From Rhodococcus sp. IITR03 (lineage in GTDB: Bacteria; Actinomycetota; Actinomycetes; Mycobacteriales; Mycobacteriaceae), in contig LATQ01000578.1 of NCBI GenBank assembly GCA_001017865.1, positions 1 through 6,890 of the forward strand: 6,890 bases of DNA, in the 5' to 3' direction. The notes under the pieces were generated by a model, which ran no database searches, was not told where the DNA came from, and was given only the letters and a program-made list of their open reading frames with translations. The position numbers and the translations under genes were made by a program. This document shows, one piece after another, positions 1-6,890 of the stretch (position 1 is its first letter; each line of letters opens with the position of its first letter).

Positions 1-268
1 ACCGCCGAGACGCGCCCAGCTCGCCCGCACCGGCTCGCCGACGGGACCGGTCACGGTGACCGGGACGAGCGAGCCGCCGGTGGCCTCGGCGAGGATCTCG
101 GCGGTGCCTCCCCACCGTCGGGAACGGGCACGAGGTCGACGGCGTCGACAGGTAGCGACCCGGCGGACTCCCGCACCGATCGATCGCGGCAGCGACGCCT
201 GGCGCGTCGAGACTCTCCTTGAAACCGCTGGGCGCGACGAGCACGCGATGAGGAACCTTCAACGCCAT
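1..268 (-). CDS. Glycerate kinase, N-terminal part, truncated by window edge, two apparent deletions
   Basis: Predicted ATP-dependent glycerate kinase of the GlxK/GarK type (Pfam glycerate kinase family), making 2- or 3-phosphoglycerate in the cytoplasm. Only about 90 of roughly 370-380 residues are present. The assignment rests on LVAPSGFKESLDA (9-21, the family's N-terminal PDSFK-like motif), VDLVPVPDGGEGTAE (44-58; DGGEGT is characteristic) and VTVTGPVGEPVRASW (71-85). One base is missing near 176 and one near 107; with both restored the frame runs cleanly to the window edge. The ATG at 268 has GGAG 5 nt upstream. It lies 45 nt after the permease stop on the same strand, so it is probably the distal gene of that operon, hinting at glycerate or a precursor as the imported compound. 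Confidence 0.85.
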   Translation of the reverse strand, partial: MALKVPHRVLVAPSGFKESLDAPGVAAAIDRCGSPPGRYLSTPSTSCPFPTVGRHRRDPRRGHRRLARPGHRDRSRRRAGAGELGASRR

Positions 269-313
269 GACGACTCCGATCGTGGAACGGGACAACTGGG
301 GACGGAACAGGGA

Positions 314-1804
314 TCAGACGAACAGCGACAGGCCGAGCAGCGGCCAGACGAACCACGCGAACAGCAGGACCAGCGTGGCGAGGAGCGGACCGAGCCACGC
401 CGCCAGGCGCAGCAGATCCGAGGTCGAGTAGGTGGGGGTGCCGGGCACGTCCGCGAACAGCGTCACGGGCTTGGCCGACGACGGCAGGGTGTGGCAGAAG
501 CCTGCGGCGGCGTCGAGACAAAGGCCGCGGCGAGCGGATCGACACCGACGCTCGGGCGAGTGCCACCACGACGGGAACGAGAACGGCGGAGCGGGCCGAG
601 CGCGACTGGATGACCAGGTGGGCCGCGGTGGAGATCACGACCACGACGATCACGAACAGTGGTCCGGCACTCTCTCCGCGCGAGGTGAGTGGCCGAAGGC
701 CGTCGATGCGAGCCAGTCCGCCGCGCCGCTCGTCGTCAGCGCGGTACCGATCGACAGCGTCGCCGCCATGAACAGCAGCAGGGGCCACGGCACGGTCTTC
801 AGTGCGGGCGCGAGGCGCACGGAACCGTACCGCGGGGAGGTCGCGACGAGCGCACCGAGCAGTGCCACCACCGCCGGGTGGATGCCGTGGACGGGTTCGG
901 TGCACCACAGCACCATCACCACGACCAGCAGAAGGGCGGCGCGGGATTCGGCGACGGAGAGCGGCCCGGAGACCGGGGTGTCGGTCTGCGCGCCGATGTC
1001 GCGGCGGTGACGGTGAGGCGTCCGCGCCGATCGTCGGCGGAGGTGAACAGCAGCAGCACCAGCTCGGCGGCGGCGTGCGACGAGACGATCGCCAGCGGCA
1101 GGCCGAGGATCATCCAGGTCGCGAAGTCGAATCCTGTGCCGGTCGCGGTGACGAGGATCTGCGAGGTGATCAGGTGCGCACCGGCGCCGAGCAGCGACGC
1201 CACCGCCGACAGCAGGATCACCGTGGGGAAGAGCAACGCGAGTGCCCGCACCAGTCGTGGCCGGTCGGCGAGGACCGTCGCGAGCGCCACGAACACCGGC
1301 ACCAGTGCGGCACGACCGGAGGTCGACGGCACCGCGAAAGCGGTGACGATCAGTGCCGCGTCACCAGGTGCACGAGCGCCGCGGGCTGCGCGCCCCGTCA
1401 CCAGGAAGGCCGCGCCGCGCGTCGCCAGACCGACGACGCCACACCGGAGGCGATCACGAAGGCGGACAACAGGAGCCACACGACGTCGTCGCCGAGGGTC
1501 GCGAACAGTGCCTCCGCGTCGATGACACCGACGACCGTGAGGGCCGCGGCAGCGCCGAGCGCCACATAGGTGTCGTCGATTTTCGTGAACACCCACAGCC
1601 AGACGGCCACGGCGAACACGATCATGGTGACGGCGGCCGGAGTCGTCAGGTCTGGTCGGTGCGCGTGAGATACACGAGGAGACCGACGGTGCCGGCGAGG
1701 ATCCCGACCGCGACGATCCGGCCGGGCGCCGGGATCGCGTGTCTGCGCGGCGGGCGCGGCTGCGGCGCAACGACGCTCGGCGGAACGGTGGCGTGGAAGG
1801 TCAT
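314..1804 (-). CDS. SLC13/DASS-family permease, nine apparent 1-nt deletions
   Basis: Predicted inner-membrane organic-anion transporter. The ATG at 1804 overlaps the regulator stop (ATGA). Restoring one base near 1651, 1430, 1393, 1380, 1358, 1000, 689, 554 and 511 gives 499 aa ending at the TGA at 316-314. The family is recognised from its many hydrophobic segments and two related halves. The first has VALGAAAALTVVGVID, VVWLLLSAFVIASGV and PSTSGRAALVP; the second has PAVVALLGALVATSP, VPWPLLLFMAATLSIG and QSRSARSAVLVP, then FCHTLP. The Na+-binding SNT motifs of characterised members appear replaced (PST at 161-163, SRS at 403-405), so coupling ion and substrate are unclear. Uncorrected, its first 52 residues look like a separate one-TM protein. 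The two-component genes just upstream suggest co-regulation. Confidence 0.85.
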
Positions 1805-2463
1805 CGCAACCGGTACCCCGCGCCGCGGATCGTCTCGACCCGGTCTCCCCCGATCTTGTTGCGCAGCGCGCGCACGTAGACGTCGACGACGTTGGACGCG
1901 GGATCGAAGTCGTAACCCCACACGTGCCCGAGGATCTGTTCGCGGGAGAGCACCTGCCCGCGGTGACGCAGGAACACTTCGAACAGGGCGAATTCGCGGC
2001 TGGTGAGATCGACGCTCTCCCCGGCGATCTCGGCGCGTCGAGCCCGCAGGTCCAGAGCCATGTCGCCGTCGCGGATCACCGCTGCCGGATCGGCCGCCGA
2101 GCTGCTGTCGCCGATGCGCAACCGGATGCGGGCGAGCAGTTCGGCGAACTGGAACGGTTTGCTCACATAGTCGTTGGCACCGCCTTCGAGTCCCGCGACG
2201 GTATCGGTGACGCTGTCCCGCGCGGTCAGCACGATCACCGGGGTTCGCACACCTTCACCGCGCAGCCTCTCGAGGACGGTGAAGCCGTCCATGCGGGGCA
2301 ACCCGATGTCGAGGATCACCAGGTCGAAGGCACCGCTGCGAGCGAGCATCAGTGCGGTCTCGCCGTCGGTGGCGTCGGTGGTGGTGTATCCCGCTGCGCG
2401 CAGCCCCTTCTCGAGAAAGGCGGTGATGCGGGTGTCGTCTTCGGCGATGAGGATGCTGCTCAC
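1801..2463 (-). CDS. OmpR/PhoB-family DNA-binding response regulator
   Basis: Intact 220-aa frame. The receiver domain (about 3-115) has the acidic pair Asp9/Asp10, phospho-acceptor Asp52 in LDIGLPRMDG, Thr80 and Lys102 in SKPF. The winged-helix domain (about 130-220) shows LTSREFALFEVFLRHRGQVLSR, split here as LTSREFALF then VLSREQILGHVWGYDFD, followed by VVDVYVRALRNKI and the terminal GAGYRLR. The GTG at 2463 is preferred: it overlaps the kinase stop and has GAAGGA about 10 nt upstream. Reading the frame further upstream only enters kinase sequence. The stop overlaps the permease ATG by 4 nt. Expected to be phosphorylated by the upstream kinase and possibly to bind the 11-bp repeats before the operon. 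The paralogue (MprA-, TcrX- or PrrA-like) cannot be settled by eye. Confidence 0.95.
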   Translation of the reverse strand: MSSILIAEDDTRITAFLEKGLRAAGYTTTDATDGETALMLARSGAFDLVILDIGLPRMDGFTVLERLRGEGVRTPVIVLTARDSVTDTVAGLEGGANDYVSKPFQFAELLARIRLRIGDSSSAADPAAVIRDGDMALDLRARRAEIAGESVDLTSREFALFEVFLRHRGQVLSREQILGHVWGYDFDPASNVVDVYVRALRNKIGGDRVETIRGAGYRLR

Positions 2464-4054
2464 TGTGATGCGGTCCTTCGAGTCTCGGCTGTACCGGGGG
2501 AACCGGCCGTGCAGGTCGTGTCGGTCGTGCCGGTGGTTCCTGCGGGGTCTCGTACGGGGAGGTCGATGCCGAACGTCGCGCCGTGTCCGACCGTGCTCTC
2601 GACCAGGCCGAGCCGTGGTGCGCGTCGGCGATGGCGCGGACGATGGCGAGTCCGAGACCCGCCCCGCCTCGTTCGGCGGCGGTCCGTGCCGGTCGCCGGG
2701 GACGGTGCGTCCGCGGCGGAAGCGTTCGAAGATGCGTGCCGCGTCGTCCGGTGCGACCCCGGGTCCGGTGTCCCGGACCCAGATCCGGAGGTGCTCGATA
2801 CCGTCGTGTTCGACGAAGGCGGATCCGAGCTGGATGACGTCCCCGGGTCGGGTGTGGGTGACGGCATTGGTCGCGTACTGCAGCACGGCCTGGGTGACGC
2901 GTTGGGCGTCGATGTCGGCCGTGCCCTCGGCGATCTCCATGAGTTGCCAGTCGCGGGTGCCGAGCATCTGCGCCTTGGCCTCGACGTCGAGCATGAGGTC
3001 GGTGACGTCGACCGGTCGTCGCTGCACGAAGTCGGGGCGTTCGGCTTGGCGAGGACGAGCAGGTCGGTGACGATCCGCGCCATCCGGTCGAGTTCGTCCT
3101 CGACGAGCCGGATCGTCTCCTCGCGTGTCGCGTCGTCGGCGTGACCGAGATCCATGAGTTCGAGGTGCCCGCGGATCACGGTGATCGGTGTCCGCAGTTC
3201 GTGGCCGGCGTCGTCGACGAACTGCTGCTGCGTGGTGTAGGCCTGTTCGAGGCGGTCGAGCATCGAGTTGAAGGTCTGGGCCAGGGCGGCGATGTCGTCG
3301 CGTCCGTGCACGGGCACCCGACTCGTCAGATCCTTCTCGCCGATGGCGGCGGCCACCTCGCGCACCTGGCGGATCGGGGCGAGGATCTGCCCTGCGACCA
3401 GCCAGCCGATGATCGCCGTGAGACCGAGGCCGCCGATCGCGACCAGCCCGATGGTGCGGGCGGTGTCGGCGACCTTCGCGCGCTGCTCGGCGGTGAACAC
3501 GGCGACGATCAGCGCGCCCCGGTCGTCTCCGGAGGTGACGTCGGCGCGGGCCCAGCGCATCTGTCCACCGTCCACTTCGTGGACGCCCGAGCCTGTGGGG
3601 GCGTTGAGGATGCGCTCGAACAGCACACCGTCCTCGGTGAGGTTCGCCGGCAGGTCGGGCCGGTCCACCGCGATACGGCGGTCGAAGAGCAACGAACCGT
3701 CGACGACGCCGACGATCACCTCGCCCTCCGAGGTGTGCTGGCGGTTGAGATAGACTCGAGCATCCGCTCCACGGAGGTGAACGGGAACGTCGTGGTGGGG
3801 TCGACGCCTTCGGCGGCGAACGCCCGGAATTCGTCGATCTCCTGGGTGATGTCGGCGTTCGCGTCGCGGTCGACGTGGTTGAGGAGCAGCACTCGCGCGG
3901 TGACGACGACGGCGACGAGCGCGACGGCCGTGGTCAGCAGGATCCAGCTGAGGATGCGCCATCGGGCAGGGAGCGCGGATCCGCGACCGGGGTGAGGGAT
4001 GCGGAGGTGACCGGTGCGCTGCGTGCCGGCCTGTTTCCCGGACTCAGTCGTCAT
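2460..4054 (-). CDS. Membrane sensor histidine kinase (HAMP, HisKA, HATPase), four apparent 1-nt deletions
   Basis: Sensor kinase of a two-component pair. After restoring one base near 3754, 3045, 2692 and 2606 it is 532 aa: cytoplasmic start (1-33), TM1 (34-58), extracytoplasmic domain (about 59-200), TM2 (202-224), HAMP (about 224-275), and HisKA with DDAGHELRTP and phospho-acceptor His285. The ATPase domain has an N-box ending TNAVTHT (Asn397), G1 DTGPG (429-433) and G2 GAGLGLA (465-471). It ends in a Thr-rich tail. The ATG at 4054 follows GGGA inside the preceding gene. The TGA overlaps the regulator's GTG by 4 nt (GTGA). Conserved motifs lie on both sides of every break, so this is probably a functional gene with sequence errors. 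The sensor domain is not recognised and the ligand is unknown. Confidence 0.93.
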
Positions 4055-4463
4055 CGTCGTCCCAGTCGTCGTCCCCGCTGTCGCCGTCGTCGCTCAAGTC
4101 GTCGTCGCCCAAGTCGTCGTCGTCCCAGTCGTCGTCCCAGTCGACCTGAGGGGTCGGCAGGGGCTGGCGTGCGACGTCGGACCAACCGGATCGGGAACCG
4201 GGGCCGGAACACGGCGGGCGGGGGTGTCTGCGTGTCGGGGACCGACGGTGCGGGCGCGACTCCGGCTCGGGTTCGGGTCGTACCTCGGAGCTTCGACCCG
4301 GGGGACGGCGCCGGCGGACTCGGGTCGTGGTCGGCACGACGGAGACGGTGACCGATGCGTCACCGATCTCGGGCGAGCCCGCCGGTCGTGTCAGGACCTG
4401 GCTCCCCCACGCGAGGGCCGCCGGGATCAGCAGCAGCGCTGCGATCACGAGCATGCGTTTCAT
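4044..4463 (-). CDS. Small exported or membrane-anchored protein with Pro-rich linker and Asp/Trp-rich tail
   Basis: No family recognised. The N-terminus MKRMLVIAALLLIPAALAWG is a signal peptide or anchor, with no clear AXA cleavage site. The stop and start share a frame, but the middle (about 4160-4325) drifts through all three frames. Six lost G/C bases at five sites reconcile it to about 141 aa: exported N-terminus (1-20), a short folded-looking segment (21-45), a Pro/Ala/Glu linker (48-108), and an acidic tail (110-141) of Asp with three Trp. The TGA lies inside the histidine-kinase start (11-nt overlap), so the two are probably co-translated. ATGs at 4472 and 4484 are alternatives; 4484 lies within the possible -10. 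Role unknown; an extracytoplasmic cation-binding or kinase-accessory role is inference. Confidence 0.72.
   Translation of the reverse strand: MKRMLVIAALLLIPAALAWGSQVLTRPAGSPEIGDASVTVSVVPTTTRVRRRRPPGRSSEVRPEPEPESRPHRRSPTRRHPRPPCSGPGSRSGWSDVARQPLPTPQVDWDDDWDDDDLGDDDLSDDGDSGDDDWDDDDD
4047..4142 (-). repeat. GAC/GAT codon repeat encoding the Asp/Trp tail
   Basis: This low-complexity tract consists of tandem GAC/GAT codons broken by TGG, TTG, GGC and AGC. It encodes residues 110-141 of the exported protein, with blocks such as DWDDDWDDDD. The unit is short and imperfect, so tail length may vary between strains by slippage. Its last bases carry a GGGA motif just before the histidine-kinase ATG, which may serve as that gene's ribosome binding site. 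Confidence 0.65.
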
Positions 4464-4482
4464 CACCGGCATGGGGAACAGC

Positions 4483-4511
4483 ATCCTGCACCGGAGTGAA
4501 TCGATCGTGAA
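4483..4511 (-). promoter_or_regulatory. Possible promoter of the Asp-tail/two-component operon
   Basis: On the minus strand TTCACG (4511-4506) and CAGGAT (4488-4483) are separated by 17 nt. They resemble TTGACA and the actinobacterial TANNNT -10 element. The -35-like hexamer coincides with the second 11-bp repeat. A start about 7 nt after the -10 would fall close to the ATGs at 4472 and 4463, implying a very short or absent leader. This rests on pattern only. Confidence 0.3.
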
Positions 4512-4522
4512 GACCGGATGAG
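4491..4522 (-). promoter_or_regulatory. Three TCA direct repeats at exact 11-bp spacing, candidate response-regulator box
   Basis: Read on the minus strand, TCAT (4521-4518), TCAC (4510-4507) and TCAC (4499-4496) begin at exactly 11-bp steps. As heptamers they are TCATCCG, TCACGAT and TCACTCC separated by 4 nt. Tandem half-sites one helical turn apart are typical of OmpR-family regulators; the mycobacterial PhoP box has the same 7+4 spacing. An OmpR-family regulator is encoded two genes downstream, so autoregulation is a reasonable inference. The repeat core is short and chance occurrence cannot be excluded. Confidence 0.4.
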
Positions 4523-4542
4523 AAGACTTTCATCTTCCCGAC

Positions 4543-4568
4543 GCCGGACACGACGATCCGTGTCCGGC
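4543..4568 (-). terminator. GC-rich hairpin after rsmB, probable terminator
   Basis: A perfect 10-bp inverted repeat (GCCGGACACG / CGTGTCCGGC, arms 4543-4552 and 4559-4568) with a 6-nt loop starts 22 nt past the rsmB stop. No T-run follows on the minus strand, which is common for high-GC actinobacterial terminators. It separates fmt-rsmB from the downstream gene set. Partial read-through is possible. Confidence 0.6.
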
Positions 4569-4590
4569 CGTCGCGATCAGCGCAGCACGG

Positions 4591-6072
4591 TCAGCGCTCG
4601 GGTTTACGCAGCGCAGCCATGAACATGGCGTCGGTGCCGTGACGGTGCGGCCAGAGCTGGACTCCCGGCCCCTCCCCGATCTGCGGCACGCCGGGGACGA
4701 GTTCGCGCGTGTCGAGCTGTTCGACACCGTGGCGGCGCACCGCGTCGGACACGACGGCGACCGTCTCCGAGACGTGCGGCGAACACGTCGAATAGAGCAC
4801 CACACCCCCGGGACGCAGCAGCCCGATCGCCGATGCGAGCAGTTCCTTCTGCAATCGCACCAGTTCGGCGACGTCGCCGGGTTGCCTGCGCCACCGCGCC
4901 TCGGGACGCCGACGCAACGCGCCGAGTCCCGTGCAGGGCGCGTCCACGAGGATCCGGTCGTAGCCCGGTTCGAGTCCGGGCTCGCGACCGTCGGCGACGT
5001 GCACGGTCACCGGCAGGTCGCGGGCGGTCTTGCGGACCAGCTCCGCGCGATGTTCGACCGGTTCGACCGCGTCCACGGCGAACCCGTCGATCGCGGCGAT
5101 GGCGCCGAGCAGTGCCGCCTTTCCACCCGGTCCCGCGCACAGATCGAGCCAGCGGCCCCGATCCTCGCCGACGAGGGGCGCGAGGGTGAGGGCACGTGCG
5201 ACGAGCTGACTACCTTCGTCCTGGACCGCGGCCATACCCTCCCGGACGGGTTCGAGGCGGCCGGGATCACCGTGCTCGAGGTGCACCGCATAGGGCGACC
5301 ACGGTCCGATCTCACCTCCGGTGACGAGCGCGAGTTCCTCCGCGGTGATGACCCCCGGGCGAGCGACGAGGTGGACGATCGGGCGCGCGTCGTCGGCGGC
5401 GAGGACGTCGGCGAGTTCGGAGGCGTCCGATCCGAGCGCGTGGGCGAACGCCTGCGCGATCCACAGAGGGTGGGCGTACCGGAAGGCCAGGTGACCCACC
5501 GGGTCGCGGTCCGGATCGGGGGCGAGCAGCGTGATCCACTCCTCCTCCGAACGCTCACCCACACGACGAAGCACCGCGTTGACGAAACCTGCTCGGCCCG
5601 ATTCGAATTCGGCCCGGACTAGGTCGACGCTCGTGGCGACGGCGGCGTGCGGGGCGACGCGCGTGCGCAGCAACTGGTAGGCACCCAGACGCAGTACGTC
5701 GAGCAACGCGCCGTCGATCTCGTCGACGGGACGGTTCGCGGCATCGGCGATCACGGCGTCCAGCAGGCCTCGGGCGCGGGCCGCGCCGTAGGTGAGCTCG
5801 GTGGCCAGGGCAGCGTCGCGCGCGTCGAGATGCCGCTCCCGGAGCAGCGACGGGAGAACGAGATTGGCGTAGGCGTCCCGTTCGCGCACGGCGCGCAGTA
5901 CGTCCCGCGCGGCGACGCGTGCGGGGTCGGCGGGTGGCTTCGACGGTCGGCGGGCGTGTTCGGACGCCGGATTGCGGTTCGGCTTCCCTCCGCCGTTCCG
6001 TCCACCGCGACCTGCGGGGTTCCGTCCTCCGGGATTGCGCTTGCCCCGCGGGGGCCTGCCGGATTCGCTCAT
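4591..6072 (-). CDS. rsmB: 16S rRNA (cytosine-C5)-methyltransferase RsmB (Sun/Fmu family)
   Basis: Predicted SAM-dependent enzyme methylating C967 (E. coli numbering) of 16S rRNA. It reads as an intact 493-aa frame. Residues 1-50 are a basic Gly/Arg/Asn/Pro-rich extension. Residues about 51-175 form the NusB-like RNA-binding domain. The methyltransferase domain follows: VQDEGSQLV (283-291), SAM motif [11 protein letters not shown] (309-318), motif IV DAPCTG with Cys380, and motif VI YSTCSPH with the catalytic Cys430. Both cysteines of the RsmB/NOL1 class are present. The ATG at 6072 is chosen because it overlaps the corrected fmt stop (ATGA), with GAAGG about 10 nt upstream. Reading the same frame further upstream gives an artificial Fmt-RsmB fusion caused by fmt frameshifts. 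The fmt-rsmB order is common in bacteria. Confidence 0.95.
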   Translation of the reverse strand: MSESGRPPRGKRNPGGRNPAGRGGRNGGGKPNRNPASEHARRPSKPPADPARVAARDVLRAVRERDAYANLVLPSLLRERHLDARDAALATELTYGAARARGLLDAVIADAANRPVDEIDGALLDVLRLGAYQLLRTRVAPHAAVATSVDLVRAEFESGRAGFVNAVLRRVGERSEEEWITLLAPDPDRDPVGHLAFRYAHPLWIAQAFAHALGSDASELADVLAADDARPIVHLVARPGVITAEELALVTGGEIGPWSPYAVHLEHGDPGRLEPVREGMAAVQDEGSQLVARALTLAPLVGEDRGRWLDLCAGPGGKAALLGAIAAIDGFAVDAVEPVEHRAELVRKTARDLPVTVHVADGREPGLEPGYDRILVDAPCTGLGALRRRPEARWRRQPGDVAELVRLQKELLASAIGLLRPGGVVLYSTCSPHVSETVAVVSDAVRRHGVEQLDTRELVPGVPQIGEGPGVQLWPHRHGTDAMFMAALRKPER

Positions 6073-6890
6073 CGCGCACGCACCTTCGGTCGAGACGGGC
6101 GCCGCGCGCCCAGTCCGTGGCTGCCATCGCCTTCTTCCCGGGCGGTTGCACCGTCCCGAGCCGGACGGCAGTGGTAGCGGTACCGACGAGCACGCCGTCC
6201 TTGCGGATGTCGAGCTCACCGGCTCGAGGGTCTCGTCGGTCACCGTCACGGGACCGATCTTCACGCGCAGGTCGCCGATCATCGTCCACGCACCCGGAGC
6301 GGGGGTGACGGCGCGAATTCGCCGGTCGACGACGTGTGCGGGGAGGGTCCACTGCACCTGGGCTGCCTCGACGGTGACCTTGGGCGCGTGTGAGACACCG
6401 TCGGCCGGCTGCGGCGCAGGCGTGAGGATGCCGTCCTCGAGACCGTCGAGGGTGGATTCGAGCAGCGTCGCACCGGCCTCGGCGAGGCGGCCGAGCAGGT
6501 CGCCGGCAGTGTCGGTGGGACGGATCGTCTCGGTGACGACGCCGTAGACCGGACCGGTGTCGAGTCCGGCCTCGAGCCGGAAGGTGCTCGCGCCGGTGAT
6601 CTCGTCACCGGCAGCGATCGCCGCCTGCACGGGCGCCGCGCCGCGCCAGGCGGGCAACAACGAGAAGTGGAGGTTCACCCATCCGTGCACAGGGATGTCC
6701 AGGACGTCCTGCGGGATCAGGCGCCGTAGGCCACCACGGGGCAGCAGTCGGGTGCGAGTTCGGTCAGTCGCGCGACGAACTCGGGGTCGCGCGCGAGCGC
6801 GGCGTGAGGACCTCGATGCCGGTGTTCGTCGGCGATGTGCCCCACAGCGGATCGCACGACCTTCCGGCCGCGACCGGCTGTGCTTACGTG
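6069..6890 (-). CDS. fmt: Methionyl-tRNA formyltransferase, 5' end outside window, frame broken by indels
   Basis: Fmt transfers the formyl group of 10-formyl-THF to Met-tRNAi in the cytoplasm for translation initiation. Seen: a GRGRKVVRS segment near the window edge; the catalytic block [16 protein letters not shown], whose Asn and His match E. coli Asn106/His108; GLDTGPVYG, with the Asp matching Asp144; and C-terminal-domain motifs such as [10 protein letters not shown] and [17 protein letters not shown]. Roughly the first 40 residues lie beyond the window. The frame breaks near 6820 (one extra or two missing bases), 6795, 6720, 6220 and 6089. Restoring one C near 6089 (minus-strand reading) gives the ending LDPKVRAR and a TGA at 6071-6069 that overlaps the rsmB ATG by 4 nt, so the genes are probably translationally coupled. 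The family assignment is secure; exact residues at the breaks are inferred. Confidence 0.93.

Noticed and set aside
56..1525. Several overlapping plus-strand frames opposite the permease and glycerate kinase
   Set aside because: They are Arg/Gln/Ala-rich translations with no motifs and lie opposite clear hydrophobic permease segments on the minus strand.
314..1804. Permease as a true pseudogene
   Set aside because: Nine breaks look like decay, but every inter-break segment keeps family-like sequence with no in-frame stops, and the total shift restores a natural stop. Other genes, including fmt, have the same error type, so a technical cause is favoured.
1924..3144. Long plus-strand open frame (406 aa) opposite the kinase and regulator
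   Set aside because: It is antisense to two unambiguous genes, contains no recognisable domain, and such shadows are expected in very GC-rich DNA.
4047..4142. Asp-codon tract as a CRISPR or tandem DNA repeat array
   Set aside because: There is no repeat/spacer structure; the periodicity is only 3-nt codon repetition encoding an acidic tail.
4014..4499. Plus-strand frame with a Val-rich stretch resembling membrane helices
   Set aside because: The Val repeats are the antisense reading of the GAC/GAT (Asp) codon tract; the minus-strand gene has the export signal, operon overlaps and sensible linker.
4515..4535. Short inverted repeat (GATGA ... TCATC) upstream of the Asp-tail gene as a second terminator
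   Set aside because: The stem is only 5 bp, with no T-run, and overlaps the phased TCA repeats; it is too weak to call.
4591..6690. A continuous 699-aa frame joining the Fmt C-terminal half to RsmB
   Set aside because: Between the Fmt and RsmB parts the frame encodes nonsense (from about 6219 to 6073), while the true Fmt C-terminus is readable in the other two frames and ends in an ATGA overlap. The fusion is a by-product of two 1-nt losses.

Overview
The window is very GC-rich actinobacterial DNA. The Fmt and RsmB sequences, the ATGA/GTGA gene overlaps and the codon use fit a mycolate-containing actinomycete, most likely Rhodococcus or a close relative. This is inferred from protein style, not from a database match. 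Every gene I can support lies on the minus strand, so transcription runs from high to low coordinates.

Layout in transcription order: fmt (methionyl-tRNA formyltransferase, N-terminus outside the window), overlapping rsmB (16S rRNA m5C methyltransferase) by 4 nt; a strong GC hairpin after rsmB; a short intergenic region with a possible promoter and three TCA repeats at 11-bp spacing; then a second gene set. That set is a small exported or membrane-anchored protein with a Pro-rich linker and an Asp/Trp tail, a sensor histidine kinase, an OmpR-family response regulator, an SLC13/DASS-type permease, and the start of a glycerate kinase gene. Its first four genes are joined by 4- to 11-nt overlaps, and the kinase gene follows after a 45-nt gap with its own Shine-Dalgarno. 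It therefore looks like one operon encoding an acidic surface protein, a signalling pair, a transporter and a metabolic enzyme.

The main caveat is sequence quality. Only rsmB and the response regulator read through intact. In fmt, the Asp-rich protein, the histidine kinase, the permease and the glycerate kinase, the conserved protein moves between frames at about 25 sites. Almost all are explained by one lost G or C in a short run. I re-joined the frames by hand. In each gene the shifts sum correctly to the natural stop or, in the truncated kinase, keep the conserved motifs in frame to the window edge. The features below are therefore whole genes, and the breaks are more likely sequencing or assembly errors than real decay. 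An apparent 699-aa Fmt-RsmB fusion and a separate 52-aa membrane protein both disappear after correction.

The most interesting part is the Asp-tail protein/kinase/regulator/permease/kinase operon. It suggests a surface-sensing module tied to uptake of an unidentified organic anion, possibly glycerate-related.
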